Part shown: in pieces, positions 33,265 to 40,695 of the stretch
Numbering within the stretch: the first letter of the stretch is position 1
How the letters are laid out: every line of letters begins with the position of its first letter
DNA from: Gemmatimonadota bacterium
GTDB lineage: Bacteria > Latescibacterota > UBA2968 > UBA8231
NCBI GenBank assembly: GCA_009841115.1
Contig: VXML01000046.1
Location: 1-64,000 of the forward strand
Direction of reading: 5' to 3'
DNA length: 64,000 bases
Translations under genes and position numbers: made by a program
Notes under the pieces: generated by a model
Databases searched by the model: none
Seen by the model: the letters and a program-made list of their open reading frames with translations, nothing else
What the model was told of the DNA's origin: nothing

Positions 33265-34320
33265 ATGGGAAATCGTCCGCAAGTACTCATCGCCTGTAGC
33301 GAGCGGGTGCGCCATGGCTACCTGCCGCCAGAGGAGCTGACGCGCCTAGAGCAGGTTGCCGATTGGGCGTGGTTTGCCTGCGAGGGCGGCAACATTTACC
33401 AGGCTAGCGAAGACGCCGAGGCTATTGCGCAGTTGGCAAAGGAATTGGCTGGAGTAGATGCGCTCGTCGTCTGCCACGGCGCGCCGAGGGTTAATGCGGC
33501 GGTCTTGGAAGCCTCCCCCCAGCTGCGCTTCATCGGTGAACTGGAAGGCGACCGCTTTGCCACGCGCATCGATTTGGACGCGGCGTGGGCGCGGGGCATC
33601 CGCACTGTGGATACGACCAATGGCTCGTCCTATCCGGTGGCCGAGTGGGCTTTGGCGCTGACGCTGATTGCCATGCGCAATGCCGGTGCGCTCTTCCGCC
33701 GCATCCTCGCTAGGAATACCGACGGCTCCACCATTCAGCCGATGGCTGGGATGCTCACCGGCAAGCGGGTGGGGTTGATCGGCGGTGGCCACATGGGGCG
33801 GCGGCTGATGAAACTGTTGCGGCCCTTTGAGGTCGAGCTGTGGATGCACGATCCGTACTTGTCGCAGGAGCTGGCCGAGGCGTTGGGCTTTTTGCTGACG
33901 TCGCTGGACAACGTGATGTCGCAGTGCGATGCGATTGTCTGCGTCGCGCCGCTGACGCCGCAGACCAAGGGTATGATTGGCCAGCGCGAGTTGGAGCTCA
34001 TTCCGTCGGGAGCGGTTTTGGTCAATGTGTCGCGCGGGCCGATTTTCGACTCTGAGGCCCTGATCGAGCGTCTCAAGCGCGGCGACATTGCTGCGGGCTT
34101 TGATGTCTTCGACCCGGAGCCGATCCCGGCCGACAGCGAGATCATCGGCCTGCCCAATGTGTTTTTGACCCCGCACTTTTCCGGGCGCACCGGCGACGAA
34201 TACCCGCATTTTTTCCGCCTCATGGTCGATGAATTAGAGCGCTTTTTCGCCGGCCACCAGACCTATTTTGACCTAACGCCGCGCTCGCAGGCGAATCGGC
34301 GCGGGGATCAGCCGGGATAG
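33265..34320 (+). CDS. D-2-hydroxyacid dehydrogenase (NAD-dependent)
   Basis: A 351-residue enzyme. The Rossmann loop is GLIGGGHMGRRLMKLL (residues about 170-185). The catalytic Arg is in LVNVSRGPIFDSEALIERL, the Glu in DVFDPEPIP and the His in VFLTPHFSGRTGDEYP. It would interconvert a 2-hydroxy acid and the 2-keto acid, as expected in degradation of sugar acids. AGGGAGAAAG gives the start. It is followed 8 bp later by a sulfatase, so the pair is an operon linking desulfation to oxidation. Confidence 0.9.
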   Translation: MGNRPQVLIACSERVRHGYLPPEELTRLEQVADWAWFACEGGNIYQASEDAEAIAQLAKELAGVDALVVCHGAPRVNAAVLEASPQLRFIGELEGDRFATRIDLDAAWARGIRTVDTTNGSSYPVAEWALALTLIAMRNAGALFRRILARNTDGSTIQPMAGMLTGKRVGLIGGGHMGRRLMKLLRPFEVELWMHDPYLSQELAEALGFLLTSLDNVMSQCDAIVCVAPLTPQTKGMIGQRELELIPSGAVLVNVSRGPIFDSEALIERLKRGDIAAGFDVFDPEPIPADSEIIGLPNVFLTPHFSGRTGDEYPHFFRLMVDELERFFAGHQTYFDLTPRSQANRRGDQPG

Positions 34321-34328
34321 GAGGTTTT

Positions 34329-35774
34329 ATGGGACGGCCCAACGTACTCTACATCTTCACCGATCAGCAGCGCGTGGATACGCTGCGCTGCTATGGCAAC
34401 GAGCAGATCGAGACTCCGGCCCTCGACGGGTTGGCCACCGACGGCTTTGTCTTTGAAAACGCCTATGTGAGTCAGCCGGTGTGCAGTCCAGCGCGGGCCA
34501 CTATGCTGACTGGGCTGTGGCCGCACACTGCTGGCGTGCCGGCGTGCAATGTGCCGCTGCGCGCCGAGGTGCCGACGTTTGCCGAGATGCTGCCGCCGGA
34601 ATACCAGACGGCCTTTATGGGCAAATGGCATTTGGGGGATGAGATTTTTCCCCAGCACGGGTTTGATACGTGGGTCGGCAGCGAAGACTCGTATCGGCGT
34701 GGCTATTACGCGCCGGAGCGGCTGGATGTGCTCAGTCCGTATCACCACTTCTTGGTCGAGCGGGGGTTTGAGCCCGATGCGGAAAACCTCGGTCAGAGCG
34801 TGTTCTCGCGCCACGCTGAAGCGTCCATGCCGGAGGAATACACCAAGGCGGCGTTTTTGGGCGATCAGTCTGCGGAGTACATCCGCCAGAGTGGCGACGA
34901 GCCGTTTGCGCTGTGCGTCAGTTATCTGGAGCCACATCCGCCGCACACCGGGCCGCTCAACGAGTACTACGACCCGGAGATCCTGCCAACTGGGCCGAGC
35001 TTTAGGCAGTCTCCGCCGGACGACGCGCCCTTGATTGTGCGGCTGATGGCGGCCTTTTACTCGGCCTCGGAAAACTACGGGTTGGACTTGCAGACCGAGG
35101 CTGGCTGGCGCAAGCTGATGGCTCGCTATTGGGGCAATGTGACGCTGGTGGATCGCTCGGTGGCCAAGATCATTCAGGCTTTGGACGAGAGCGGCAAGGC
35201 CGACGATACCATTGTGATTTTTACGTCGGATCACGGCGAACTCATGGGCGATCACGGGATTTTGGGCAAGACCCTGATGTACGAGGAGTCGATTAAGGTG
35301 CCGCTGCTGCTGCGCGCGCCTATGTTAGATGCGCCGCCAAGGAGAATCGGTGGTCAGTTTAGCCACATCGACTTGGTGCCCACGCTGCTCGACTTGCTGG
35401 GGATAGAAGCGCCGGACCATTTGCAGGGGCAGAGCCGGGTGCCGGTGTTGTGCGGCCGCGACGACTTGGTGGCCAACGACGTGTTTATCGAGTGGAGCGG
35501 TGCCGACGGTCATCCGCCGGCCTCGATCGGGGAAGCTGAGCCGAACCGCAGTTTGGTACATCCCCTCCGCACTATCGTCGCGGCCGATGGCTGGAAGCTC
35601 AACCTGTACGGCAAGGGCCAAGGCGAGCTATACGATTTGAATGCGGACCCGCATGAGTTGGAGAATCTATATCACCGTCGCGAGCAGCGAGCGCGGATCG
35701 GCGAACTGAGCGAGCGGATTCGCGCTTGGCAGGCGCAGACTGGCGACGAGGTGGCGTTGCCCTGCCTCGATTGA
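34329..35774 (+). CDS. Formylglycine-dependent sulfatase (S1 family)
   Basis: A 481-residue sulfatase with the active-site motif C52-S-P-A-R56 (SQPVCSPARATMLTG). Metal-site and helper residues are in YIFTDQQRVDTLRCYGN, MGKWHLGD, EPHPPHTGP and FTSDHGELMGDHGILGK. No signal peptide. It follows the hydroxyacid dehydrogenase by 8 bp with AGGAGG before the ATG. The last codons read GDEVALPCLD; the first seven of these residues are encoded again 0.9 kb downstream (36680-36701), where they meet an in-frame stop, suggesting that the original 3' end was displaced by an insertion. Confidence 0.9.
   Translation: MGRPNVLYIFTDQQRVDTLRCYGNEQIETPALDGLATDGFVFENAYVSQPVCSPARATMLTGLWPHTAGVPACNVPLRAEVPTFAEMLPPEYQTAFMGKWHLGDEIFPQHGFDTWVGSEDSYRRGYYAPERLDVLSPYHHFLVERGFEPDAENLGQSVFSRHAEASMPEEYTKAAFLGDQSAEYIRQSGDEPFALCVSYLEPHPPHTGPLNEYYDPEILPTGPSFRQSPPDDAPLIVRLMAAFYSASENYGLDLQTEAGWRKLMARYWGNVTLVDRSVAKIIQALDESGKADDTIVIFTSDHGELMGDHGILGKTLMYEESIKVPLLLRAPMLDAPPRRIGGQFSHIDLVPTLLDLLGIEAPDHLQGQSRVPVLCGRDDLVANDVFIEWSGADGHPPASIGEAEPNRSLVHPLRTIVAADGWKLNLYGKGQGELYDLNADPHELENLYHRREQRARIGELSERIRAWQAQTGDEVALPCLD
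35742..35763. repeat. Left copy of a 22-bp direct repeat flanking mntA-hepT
   Basis: The 22-bp sequence beginning GGCGACGAGG and ending TTGCCCT is repeated exactly at 36680-36701. This copy encodes GDEVALP near the sulfatase C-terminus. Confidence 0.9.
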
Positions 35775-35791
35775 GTAAAATGGATTTGGGG

Positions 35792-36280
35792 TTAGCTACA
35801 ACCGGCGTGCAAGCTCTTCAACACGTCTTTGAACGCTTCCATTTCGCCGTGGAATTTTTCCCAGACATCACCCATCTCCGTGGCCAATCCACGGCACAGC
35901 TCCCAGCGCAATTGGGTGCCGTATATATTCCTGAAGAGATGGCGGAAGCGCAGATAGGGTCGCAGCGCGTCTGCGAGGTCTGAGCTGAGAACGGCGGGGC
36001 GCACTGATTCGATTGCGCTCGTCATTCGGCCCAAGAGTTGCACATGCCAATCGGCACCGACTGGTATCTCGCCATCGAGTTCACTGGCGATGTGCTCTAG
36101 GAGCTGTTCTATGCCGGTGTAGAAGTCGTGCAGGATGCTGCCAATGCCGCGTAGTTCTAGCGTGGTCGGGGATTCGTCGAGTCCTTCTAGGGTTTCCCGA
36201 CCTTCCGTGACCACAGCGGCGACCTGCGCTAGCGTGCGGTCAATGTCCGCTCGCAGCAGCAGGAATTTCTGTGCGCTCAT
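35792..36280 (-). CDS. HepT-like ribonuclease toxin of a MntA-HepT pair
   Basis: A 162-residue helical protein. The start MSAQKFLLLRADIDRTL at 36280 lies inside the end of the nucleotidyltransferase gene (41-bp overlap). It matches the HepT/DUF86-like pattern: GIGSILHDFYTGIEQLLEHIA and a late RFRHLFRNIYGTQLRW. The HEPN motif R-x4-H-x-Y appears here as R-x4-N-x-Y (RHLFRNIY), with Asn for the catalytic His, so activity is uncertain. In known pairs HepT cuts RNA and is silenced by polyadenylylation by MntA. Confidence 0.7.
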   Translation of the reverse strand: MSAQKFLLLRADIDRTLAQVAAVVTEGRETLEGLDESPTTLELRGIGSILHDFYTGIEQLLEHIASELDGEIPVGADWHVQLLGRMTSAIESVRPAVLSSDLADALRPYLRFRHLFRNIYGTQLRWELCRGLATEMGDVWEKFHGEMEAFKDVLKSLHAGCS

Positions 36281-36632
36281 GGAGCAGCACTCCCTCGTTG
36301 GCAACGCATTCGAGTAGGGCTGGCGTCGCCGACTCAAGTAGAATCAGATCTACCTCGCGGCCCGCCCGCTCGGCAATGTCTGCTAGCACTGCAAAGTAGC
36401 GTTCTGGTGCTATACCTGCGACGACCAAATCGATATCGGAACGCGGGTGAAAGCCGCTACCTCTGGCCAGTGAGCCGATCAGGTACACGCGTTCGGCCCC
36501 GTATTCCTCGACTAGGGCTTTGGCACAGACCTGCGCCTGCTCCCGCGCTTGTTGTGCGGCTTGGTCAAGGGCTTCCCGCTCTTGGCGCAGACGCTTTTGC
36601 CAAGCCTCGATGTACGACCTGTAGGCGTCCAT
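36240..36632 (-). CDS. MntA-like minimal nucleotidyltransferase antitoxin
   Basis: A 130-residue protein with the polymerase-beta-type signature G-S-x10-D-x-D: IGSLARGSGFHPRSDIDLVV (residues about 51-70), and a third carboxylate in REVDLILLE. A helical N-terminal extension (AWQKRLRQEREALDQAAQQA) precedes it. MntA enzymes AMPylate a Tyr of HepT. It is the first gene of the pair and overlaps hepT. The module sits between two convergent metabolic genes and is flanked by a 22-bp direct repeat. Confidence 0.8.
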   Translation of the reverse strand: MDAYRSYIEAWQKRLRQEREALDQAAQQAREQAQVCAKALVEEYGAERVYLIGSLARGSGFHPRSDIDLVVAGIAPERYFAVLADIAERAGREVDLILLESATPALLECVANEGVLLHERTEIPAAASGH

Positions 36633-36679
36633 AAGATGGAAGTATAACGGAAGAGGTAACTAGAAGCTACCGCACACAC

Positions 36680-36701
36680 GGCGACGAGGTGGCGTTGCCC
36701 T
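36680..36701. repeat. Right copy of the 22-bp direct repeat flanking mntA-hepT
   Basis: Exact copy of 35742-35763. Read rightward it encodes GDEVALP followed at once by TAA, and its last two bases overlap the stop codon of the leftward Gfo/Idh gene. Confidence 0.9.
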
Positions 36702-37782
36702 AAGAAGACCGAGGGAAAAGCGTCCCTTCCAGCGCCTCTTCGTAGGTTTGCGACCGTCCGGAGTGGTCGCCGCCGAGCCAGCGATAGGCCCTCGGATAGA
36801 GCGCGAGCGAGCGGTCGGCGAGCGGCAGGTCGAGCGGTATATTGCCCCACAGCGCCGAGTACTTGGCGGCGATGGCCGCTTCGAGCGATTGGCGTAGGTC
36901 GTGGCCGGAGATATACAGCTCGCCGCCGTTTTCTAATACATCTAAAAACGACAGCACTGAAGTGCCCATGTAGGAGAAGCGAGGGTATTCGAGTGGGGTG
37001 TAGGGACGGGTGGTCTTTATGCGGACACCTTGTGCGTCGCGGCCTTGGAAAATTTCGGGCGATCCCCAATCCCAGCGGACGAGCGCGTCGTCGGTCCACA
37101 CATCTACTCCACGGCTGGGCGTTGGTTGGCCGAAGACCGGGCAGACGAGGCCGTTGCTGAGTGAAAATTGTCCATTGATGATCAGTCCCTCGTCGTCGTC
37201 GCGCGCGAGGGCTTCCGGCGGCGTGCCCCAGGCGGTGACTTGGGTGATCTCAGCTTGGGTGAAGAGCCGCAACACGGCGATGTGCTGGCAGCCTCCGCCG
37301 GAAATCTCACCGCCCCAGCCGTGGACGCTGGCCCCGCGCAAGGGGCCGTACTCGCCAGCGCGCAGCCAGCCGGCCGCTTCTTGCACCTCGCCCATGGCCC
37401 GTTGCAGATTGCCGCCGGCAAAGACCACGCCGCGCGCTTCGCATTCCTCGACCATGGCATCGACATCCGACAGGCGGGCTTCAATGGGCTTGTCGGTGGA
37501 GACGCCCTTGACGCCAGCTTGCGCCGCGGCGATGACGGCTTCCTTGATGTACTTGCCGGGCAGCACGACTGCGGCAATGTCGGGGACGACGTGCCGGAAG
37601 AGGTCTTGCGCGTCTTGGTAGAGTGCGCGGATGCCGAAGCGCTCGCCGACGGCTTGGCGGCGCTCGGGGTTGTATTCGGCAATGGCGACTAGCTCGGTGT
37701 TGGGCAGGGTTTGATAGACTTCGGCGTAGTGCTGGCCGAGGCGGCCGCAGCCGATGATGGCGACCGTGTATTTTTCGTCCAT
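36700..37782 (-). CDS. Gfo/Idh/MocA-family oxidoreductase
   Basis: A 360-residue NAD(P)-dependent sugar or inositol dehydrogenase type. The N-terminal Rossmann fold shows AIIGCGRLGQHYAEVY, the second nucleotide-side loop IAEYNPERR and the family motif KGVSTDKPIEARLSDVDAM (EKP position, here DKP). HGWGGEISGGGCQHIAVLRL carries the GG.....H..D-like active-site segment. It starts 12 bp after the propeller-LamG gene and is the last of a four-gene leftward operon with two enolase-superfamily enzymes, fitting oxidation followed by dehydration of a sugar. Confidence 0.85.
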   Translation of the reverse strand: MDEKYTVAIIGCGRLGQHYAEVYQTLPNTELVAIAEYNPERRQAVGERFGIRALYQDAQDLFRHVVPDIAAVVLPGKYIKEAVIAAAQAGVKGVSTDKPIEARLSDVDAMVEECEARGVVFAGGNLQRAMGEVQEAAGWLRAGEYGPLRGASVHGWGGEISGGGCQHIAVLRLFTQAEITQVTAWGTPPEALARDDDEGLIINGQFSLSNGLVCPVFGQPTPSRGVDVWTDDALVRWDWGSPEIFQGRDAQGVRIKTTRPYTPLEYPRFSYMGTSVLSFLDVLENGGELYISGHDLRQSLEAAIAAKYSALWGNIPLDLPLADRSLALYPRAYRWLGGDHSGRSQTYEEALEGTLFPRSS

Positions 37783-37794
37783 GGAGAAGCTCCT

Positions 37795-39483
37795 TTAGGT
37801 TGGCGCGCCCGCGCGGTAGGTTGCTGCGGCCCAATCGGCGCTTTGGGCGACAGGGGATAAATACACCTCGGCGATGGTGCCTTGGAAGCGGGCGCTGCCC
37901 CCGGCGATATGGCCGATGGTCACGGGGATATCTGTCTGTTGTAAGGGACGGTCGCAAGCTGAGCGCGAGGCTGCGAGCGCTCCGTCGATATAGAGCTGGA
38001 TGCACGCGCCGTCGTACACTCCGGCGAGGTGATGGACGCCGGGCGCGAGGGTTTGGTGAGTGGCAATGCTGACTGCACCGCCGGTGGTATTGACGATGAA
38101 GCTGGGGCCGGGCACGGCCGCGCAAAGTCCGCCGTTGTGGCCCACGTCACCGTAGCGCAGGGAGAACGCGCCGTCTGTTCCGAGGGTGTCGTAGCGTTGT
38201 ACGCGGCCGTGGGCGTGGCCGCCGTCGCGGTCGCCGCGCCAGGGAGCAGTGTAGAAGTAGCGTCCGTCGAATGCGCCGGCGTTGTACGCGGTGGTGTGCA
38301 GGCCGTCGATGTAGCTGGCGTCGTGAGTGTCCCAAGCGGCTGGGTCGTCGAACGGCGCGGCCGTGTCGTAGCGCAGCCAGGAGCCGTGGAAGACGCTCTC
38401 TCCGGGTGCGGCGGCGCGGGTGAAGGGCACGTAATATATGTAGCGTCCGTCGAAGAAGCCGCCGTCAAAGCCGCTGTTCTCTACGGGAACGTAGGTGTCC
38501 CAAGCGTCTGGGTCGGCGAACGGCGCGGCCGTGTCGTAGCGCAGCATTGTGCTGTTGCAGTAAGAGCAAAAATAGATGTGCCGCCCGTCGAACACGGCAC
38601 CGACGTTCATCTGCATCCCCAAGGGGCGGGCGTCGTACAGGTCCCAGCTTTGCGGGTCGGCGAAATCTCCGGCGACTGCGTAGCGGAGGACGTGGCCGCT
38701 GCTGAGCGGCGCGAAGTAGATATAGCGTCCGTCGAACGCGGCACCGTCGAAACAGGCTGCCTCTGGGTGGAGTTGTTGGGCGTTGAAGATAGCATAGCTC
38801 GCGGGATTCTTCAGGGGCGCGCGGGTGTCGTAGCGGAGGACGTGGCCGCTGTTCTCGTCATCCAAACCTCCCGTTGACGACCGAGTATAGCCCGGGCAGA
38901 AGTAGAGGTAGCGGCCGTCAAAGGCGAGGCCCTGCCCCGAGTGGGGGAGTTGGGCGTCGTGGGCGGCCCAAGCGGCAGAGTCTTTGAAGTCGGCTTGAGT
39001 GTCGTAGCGCAAGAGCCGCGAGTGGTGGACGGTGCCGTCGTCGCGGGGATTGAAGTACACGTAGCGCCCGTCAAAGGCCCCGCCGTAGAAGCCCGAGGTG
39101 TGCAGGCCGTCGGTGTAGCTGGCGTCGTGGGCGGCCCAAGCGGCAGGGTCTTTGAAGTCGGCTTGGGTGTCGAGGCGGAGGACGCGACCGTGGACGGAGG
39201 TGCGCTCATTCTGGTCGCGGATGGGGCAGAAGTATGTGTAGCGCCCGTCGAATACTGCGCCGAAGTAGCCTTGGGTCACTAGGCCGTCGGTGTGGCCGGC
39301 ATCGTAGGCGGAGAAAGCGTCGAATGCGGCGCGGGGCTGCCACTGCGAGACGAGCGGCTGCATGGCTTCGGCGCGGGCGGAGGGGCTTTCGACCCAGGCG
39401 GCGACCGTCAGCGCTTTGTCGAGGGAACAGTCGAGCGCGAAGGAAGCGTTGGAGCAGGTGCGGTATTCGGGAGTTTCGGACAT
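37795..39483 (-). CDS. Seven-repeat beta-propeller protein with C-terminal LamG domain
   Basis: A 562-residue protein without signal peptide. Seven units, each with a core like AFDGRYIYF and many followed by a strand VLRYDT.A.F.DP.AWD.., run from residue about 75 to 410: VFDGRYTYF, AFDGRYVYF, AFDGRYLYF, AFDGRYIYF, VFDGRHIYF, FFDGRYIYY and AFDGRYFYT. Seven blades suggest a closed propeller. Residues about 420-560 (SIATHQTLAPGVHHLAGVYD, LYIDGALAASRSA, IAEVYLSP) form a LamG/concanavalin-like sandwich. No catalytic residues are evident. It is embedded between enolase-superfamily and Gfo/Idh genes, 12-15 bp from each. Probably sugar binding; the role is unknown. Confidence 0.7.
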   Translation of the reverse strand: MSETPEYRTCSNASFALDCSLDKALTVAAWVESPSARAEAMQPLVSQWQPRAAFDAFSAYDAGHTDGLVTQGYFGAVFDGRYTYFCPIRDQNERTSVHGRVLRLDTQADFKDPAAWAAHDASYTDGLHTSGFYGGAFDGRYVYFNPRDDGTVHHSRLLRYDTQADFKDSAAWAAHDAQLPHSGQGLAFDGRYLYFCPGYTRSSTGGLDDENSGHVLRYDTRAPLKNPASYAIFNAQQLHPEAACFDGAAFDGRYIYFAPLSSGHVLRYAVAGDFADPQSWDLYDARPLGMQMNVGAVFDGRHIYFCSYCNSTMLRYDTAAPFADPDAWDTYVPVENSGFDGGFFDGRYIYYVPFTRAAAPGESVFHGSWLRYDTAAPFDDPAAWDTHDASYIDGLHTTAYNAGAFDGRYFYTAPWRGDRDGGHAHGRVQRYDTLGTDGAFSLRYGDVGHNGGLCAAVPGPSFIVNTTGGAVSIATHQTLAPGVHHLAGVYDGACIQLYIDGALAASRSACDRPLQQTDIPVTIGHIAGGSARFQGTIAEVYLSPVAQSADWAAATYRAGAPT

Positions 39484-39498
39484 GGCGTTGTAAAAGTC

Positions 39499-40590
39499 CT
39501 AAGGGAAAACGTGGCGTTCCACTAAGTAGCGTTCGACGCCGTCGCGGTCGAGAGTGTAGCCCAAGCCCGGTCGGTCGGAGACTAGGAAGCTGCCCTCTTC
39601 GAGGACGAATTCTTCGTTGACCAAGGAGTGCTGCCAGGCGATGGGGCCGACCATGTCGTAGGGCTGGGTCAAATGGGGCATGCAGGCGGCCACGTGCAGG
39701 CCCATAGCAGCGCCTGGGCCATAGGCTACAGTCTGCGACCAGCCGCCCAGTCCCAGCGCGTGTGCGAGGTGCGAGCGGTGCAGGGTTTCAAAGTGGCTGG
39801 CTCCGCCGACGATGACGTAGTCGAGGGCCTCGGCCTGAAAGCGGTGCAGCATATCGGCTGCGTCGCCGACGTGGTCGCCAATGGGCAATTGGATGGTGTG
39901 GCGCAGGCGACGCCATTCGGAAAACGTGCCGGCGCTCGCGCCTTTGGCAATGGGGCTTTCGAGCGAGTCCATGCGATGGCCCTGTAGGCGGCGGGCCAGT
40001 TCTTGGGCCACCCAGACTTCTTCTAAGCGCCAGCGGATATCCGGGCGCACTACCATGTCGGGAACCACGCGGTGAATGGCCTCGATCCGGTCGGTGACGT
40101 AGCGGATGCGCTCTTCGGGGGTTTTCTCGCGGCTGGTGATGCACTTCATCTTGTACGCGCGGAAGCCTTGTTCCCATCCCCATTGGGCGTCCTCAGCCGT
40201 GTGTTCGGGCGTTTTGTATCCGGTGCATTGGGTGACTGGGATACGGTCGCGCAGCCGTCCGCCCAGTAATTGCCAGATAGGCACGCCTAGGGCTTGGCCG
40301 CGCAAGTCGAGTACGGCCTGCTCAAAGGCGCTCTGCATGGGGCCGTTGCCCTGCGCCAAGTTGACCTGGAGGACGTCCTGCCCCAGCCAAGTGTCGAACT
40401 GCTGGCGCATCGTATCCAAGGCGGTGAAACGCCCGATCAGCGTCAGGCCGGTCAAGCCCTGATCGGTCTCGACTTCGGCGACGCCGTGTTCAGTGCGCTG
40501 GTGCAGGGGTTGGCCGTACACATCGTCCGACCACCACCAGTGGCGCTCGGGCACGTTGACGATGTGGAGAATGATGCGGGTGATTTTCAC
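39499..40590 (-). CDS. Enolase-superfamily (mandelate racemase/muconate lactonizing-like) enzyme
   Basis: A 363-residue protein from GTG 40590 with AGGAGG upstream. The superfamily residues are visible: K147-x-K149 (AYKMKC), D184 (VRPDIRW), E211 (LESPI) and D239-H240 (PIGDHVGD). These would bind magnesium and abstract the proton alpha to a carboxylate, giving dehydration or racemisation of an acid sugar. The third metal ligand position carries Asp rather than the commoner Glu. It is second in a leftward operon, after a paralogue and before the propeller-LamG and Gfo/Idh genes. Confidence 0.85.
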   Translation of the reverse strand: MKITRIILHIVNVPERHWWWSDDVYGQPLHQRTEHGVAEVETDQGLTGLTLIGRFTALDTMRQQFDTWLGQDVLQVNLAQGNGPMQSAFEQAVLDLRGQALGVPIWQLLGGRLRDRIPVTQCTGYKTPEHTAEDAQWGWEQGFRAYKMKCITSREKTPEERIRYVTDRIEAIHRVVPDMVVRPDIRWRLEEVWVAQELARRLQGHRMDSLESPIAKGASAGTFSEWRRLRHTIQLPIGDHVGDAADMLHRFQAEALDYVIVGGASHFETLHRSHLAHALGLGGWSQTVAYGPGAAMGLHVAACMPHLTQPYDMVGPIAWQHSLVNEEFVLEEGSFLVSDRPGLGYTLDRDGVERYLVERHVFP

Positions 40591-40603
40591 GGAAGCCTCC
40601 TAT

Positions 40604-40695
40604 TTAGTGGTCAGTGGTTAGTGGTCAGTGGTTAGGGGAGGGACTGTTCACTATTCACTATTCACTATTCACTGTTCACTGACCACTGAACAGTG
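40604..40695. repeat. Short tandem and inverted repeats between two enolase-superfamily genes
   Basis: A 14-bp unit, TTAGTGGTCAGTGG, occurs twice in tandem (40604-40631). A 7-bp unit follows as three TTCACTA and two TTCACTG copies (40647-40681). AGTGGTCAGTG (40606-40616) is complementary to CACTGACCACT (40677-40687), so the block can fold into a long hairpin. The last repeats form the final codons and stop of the upstream gene. Confidence 0.8.

Noticed and set aside
33346..35255. Two leftward frames of about 290-315 codons opposite the dehydrogenase and sulfatase
   Set aside because: Antisense shadows with Arg/His/Gln-rich composition and no motifs.
38029..38877. Rightward 282-codon Val/Glu/Gly-rich frame
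   Set aside because: Antisense to the seven-repeat propeller; its internal repetition merely mirrors that gene.
40604..40695. Possible CRISPR-like array
   Set aside because: Units are 7 and 14 bp with no spacers of constant length, and no cas genes are present.
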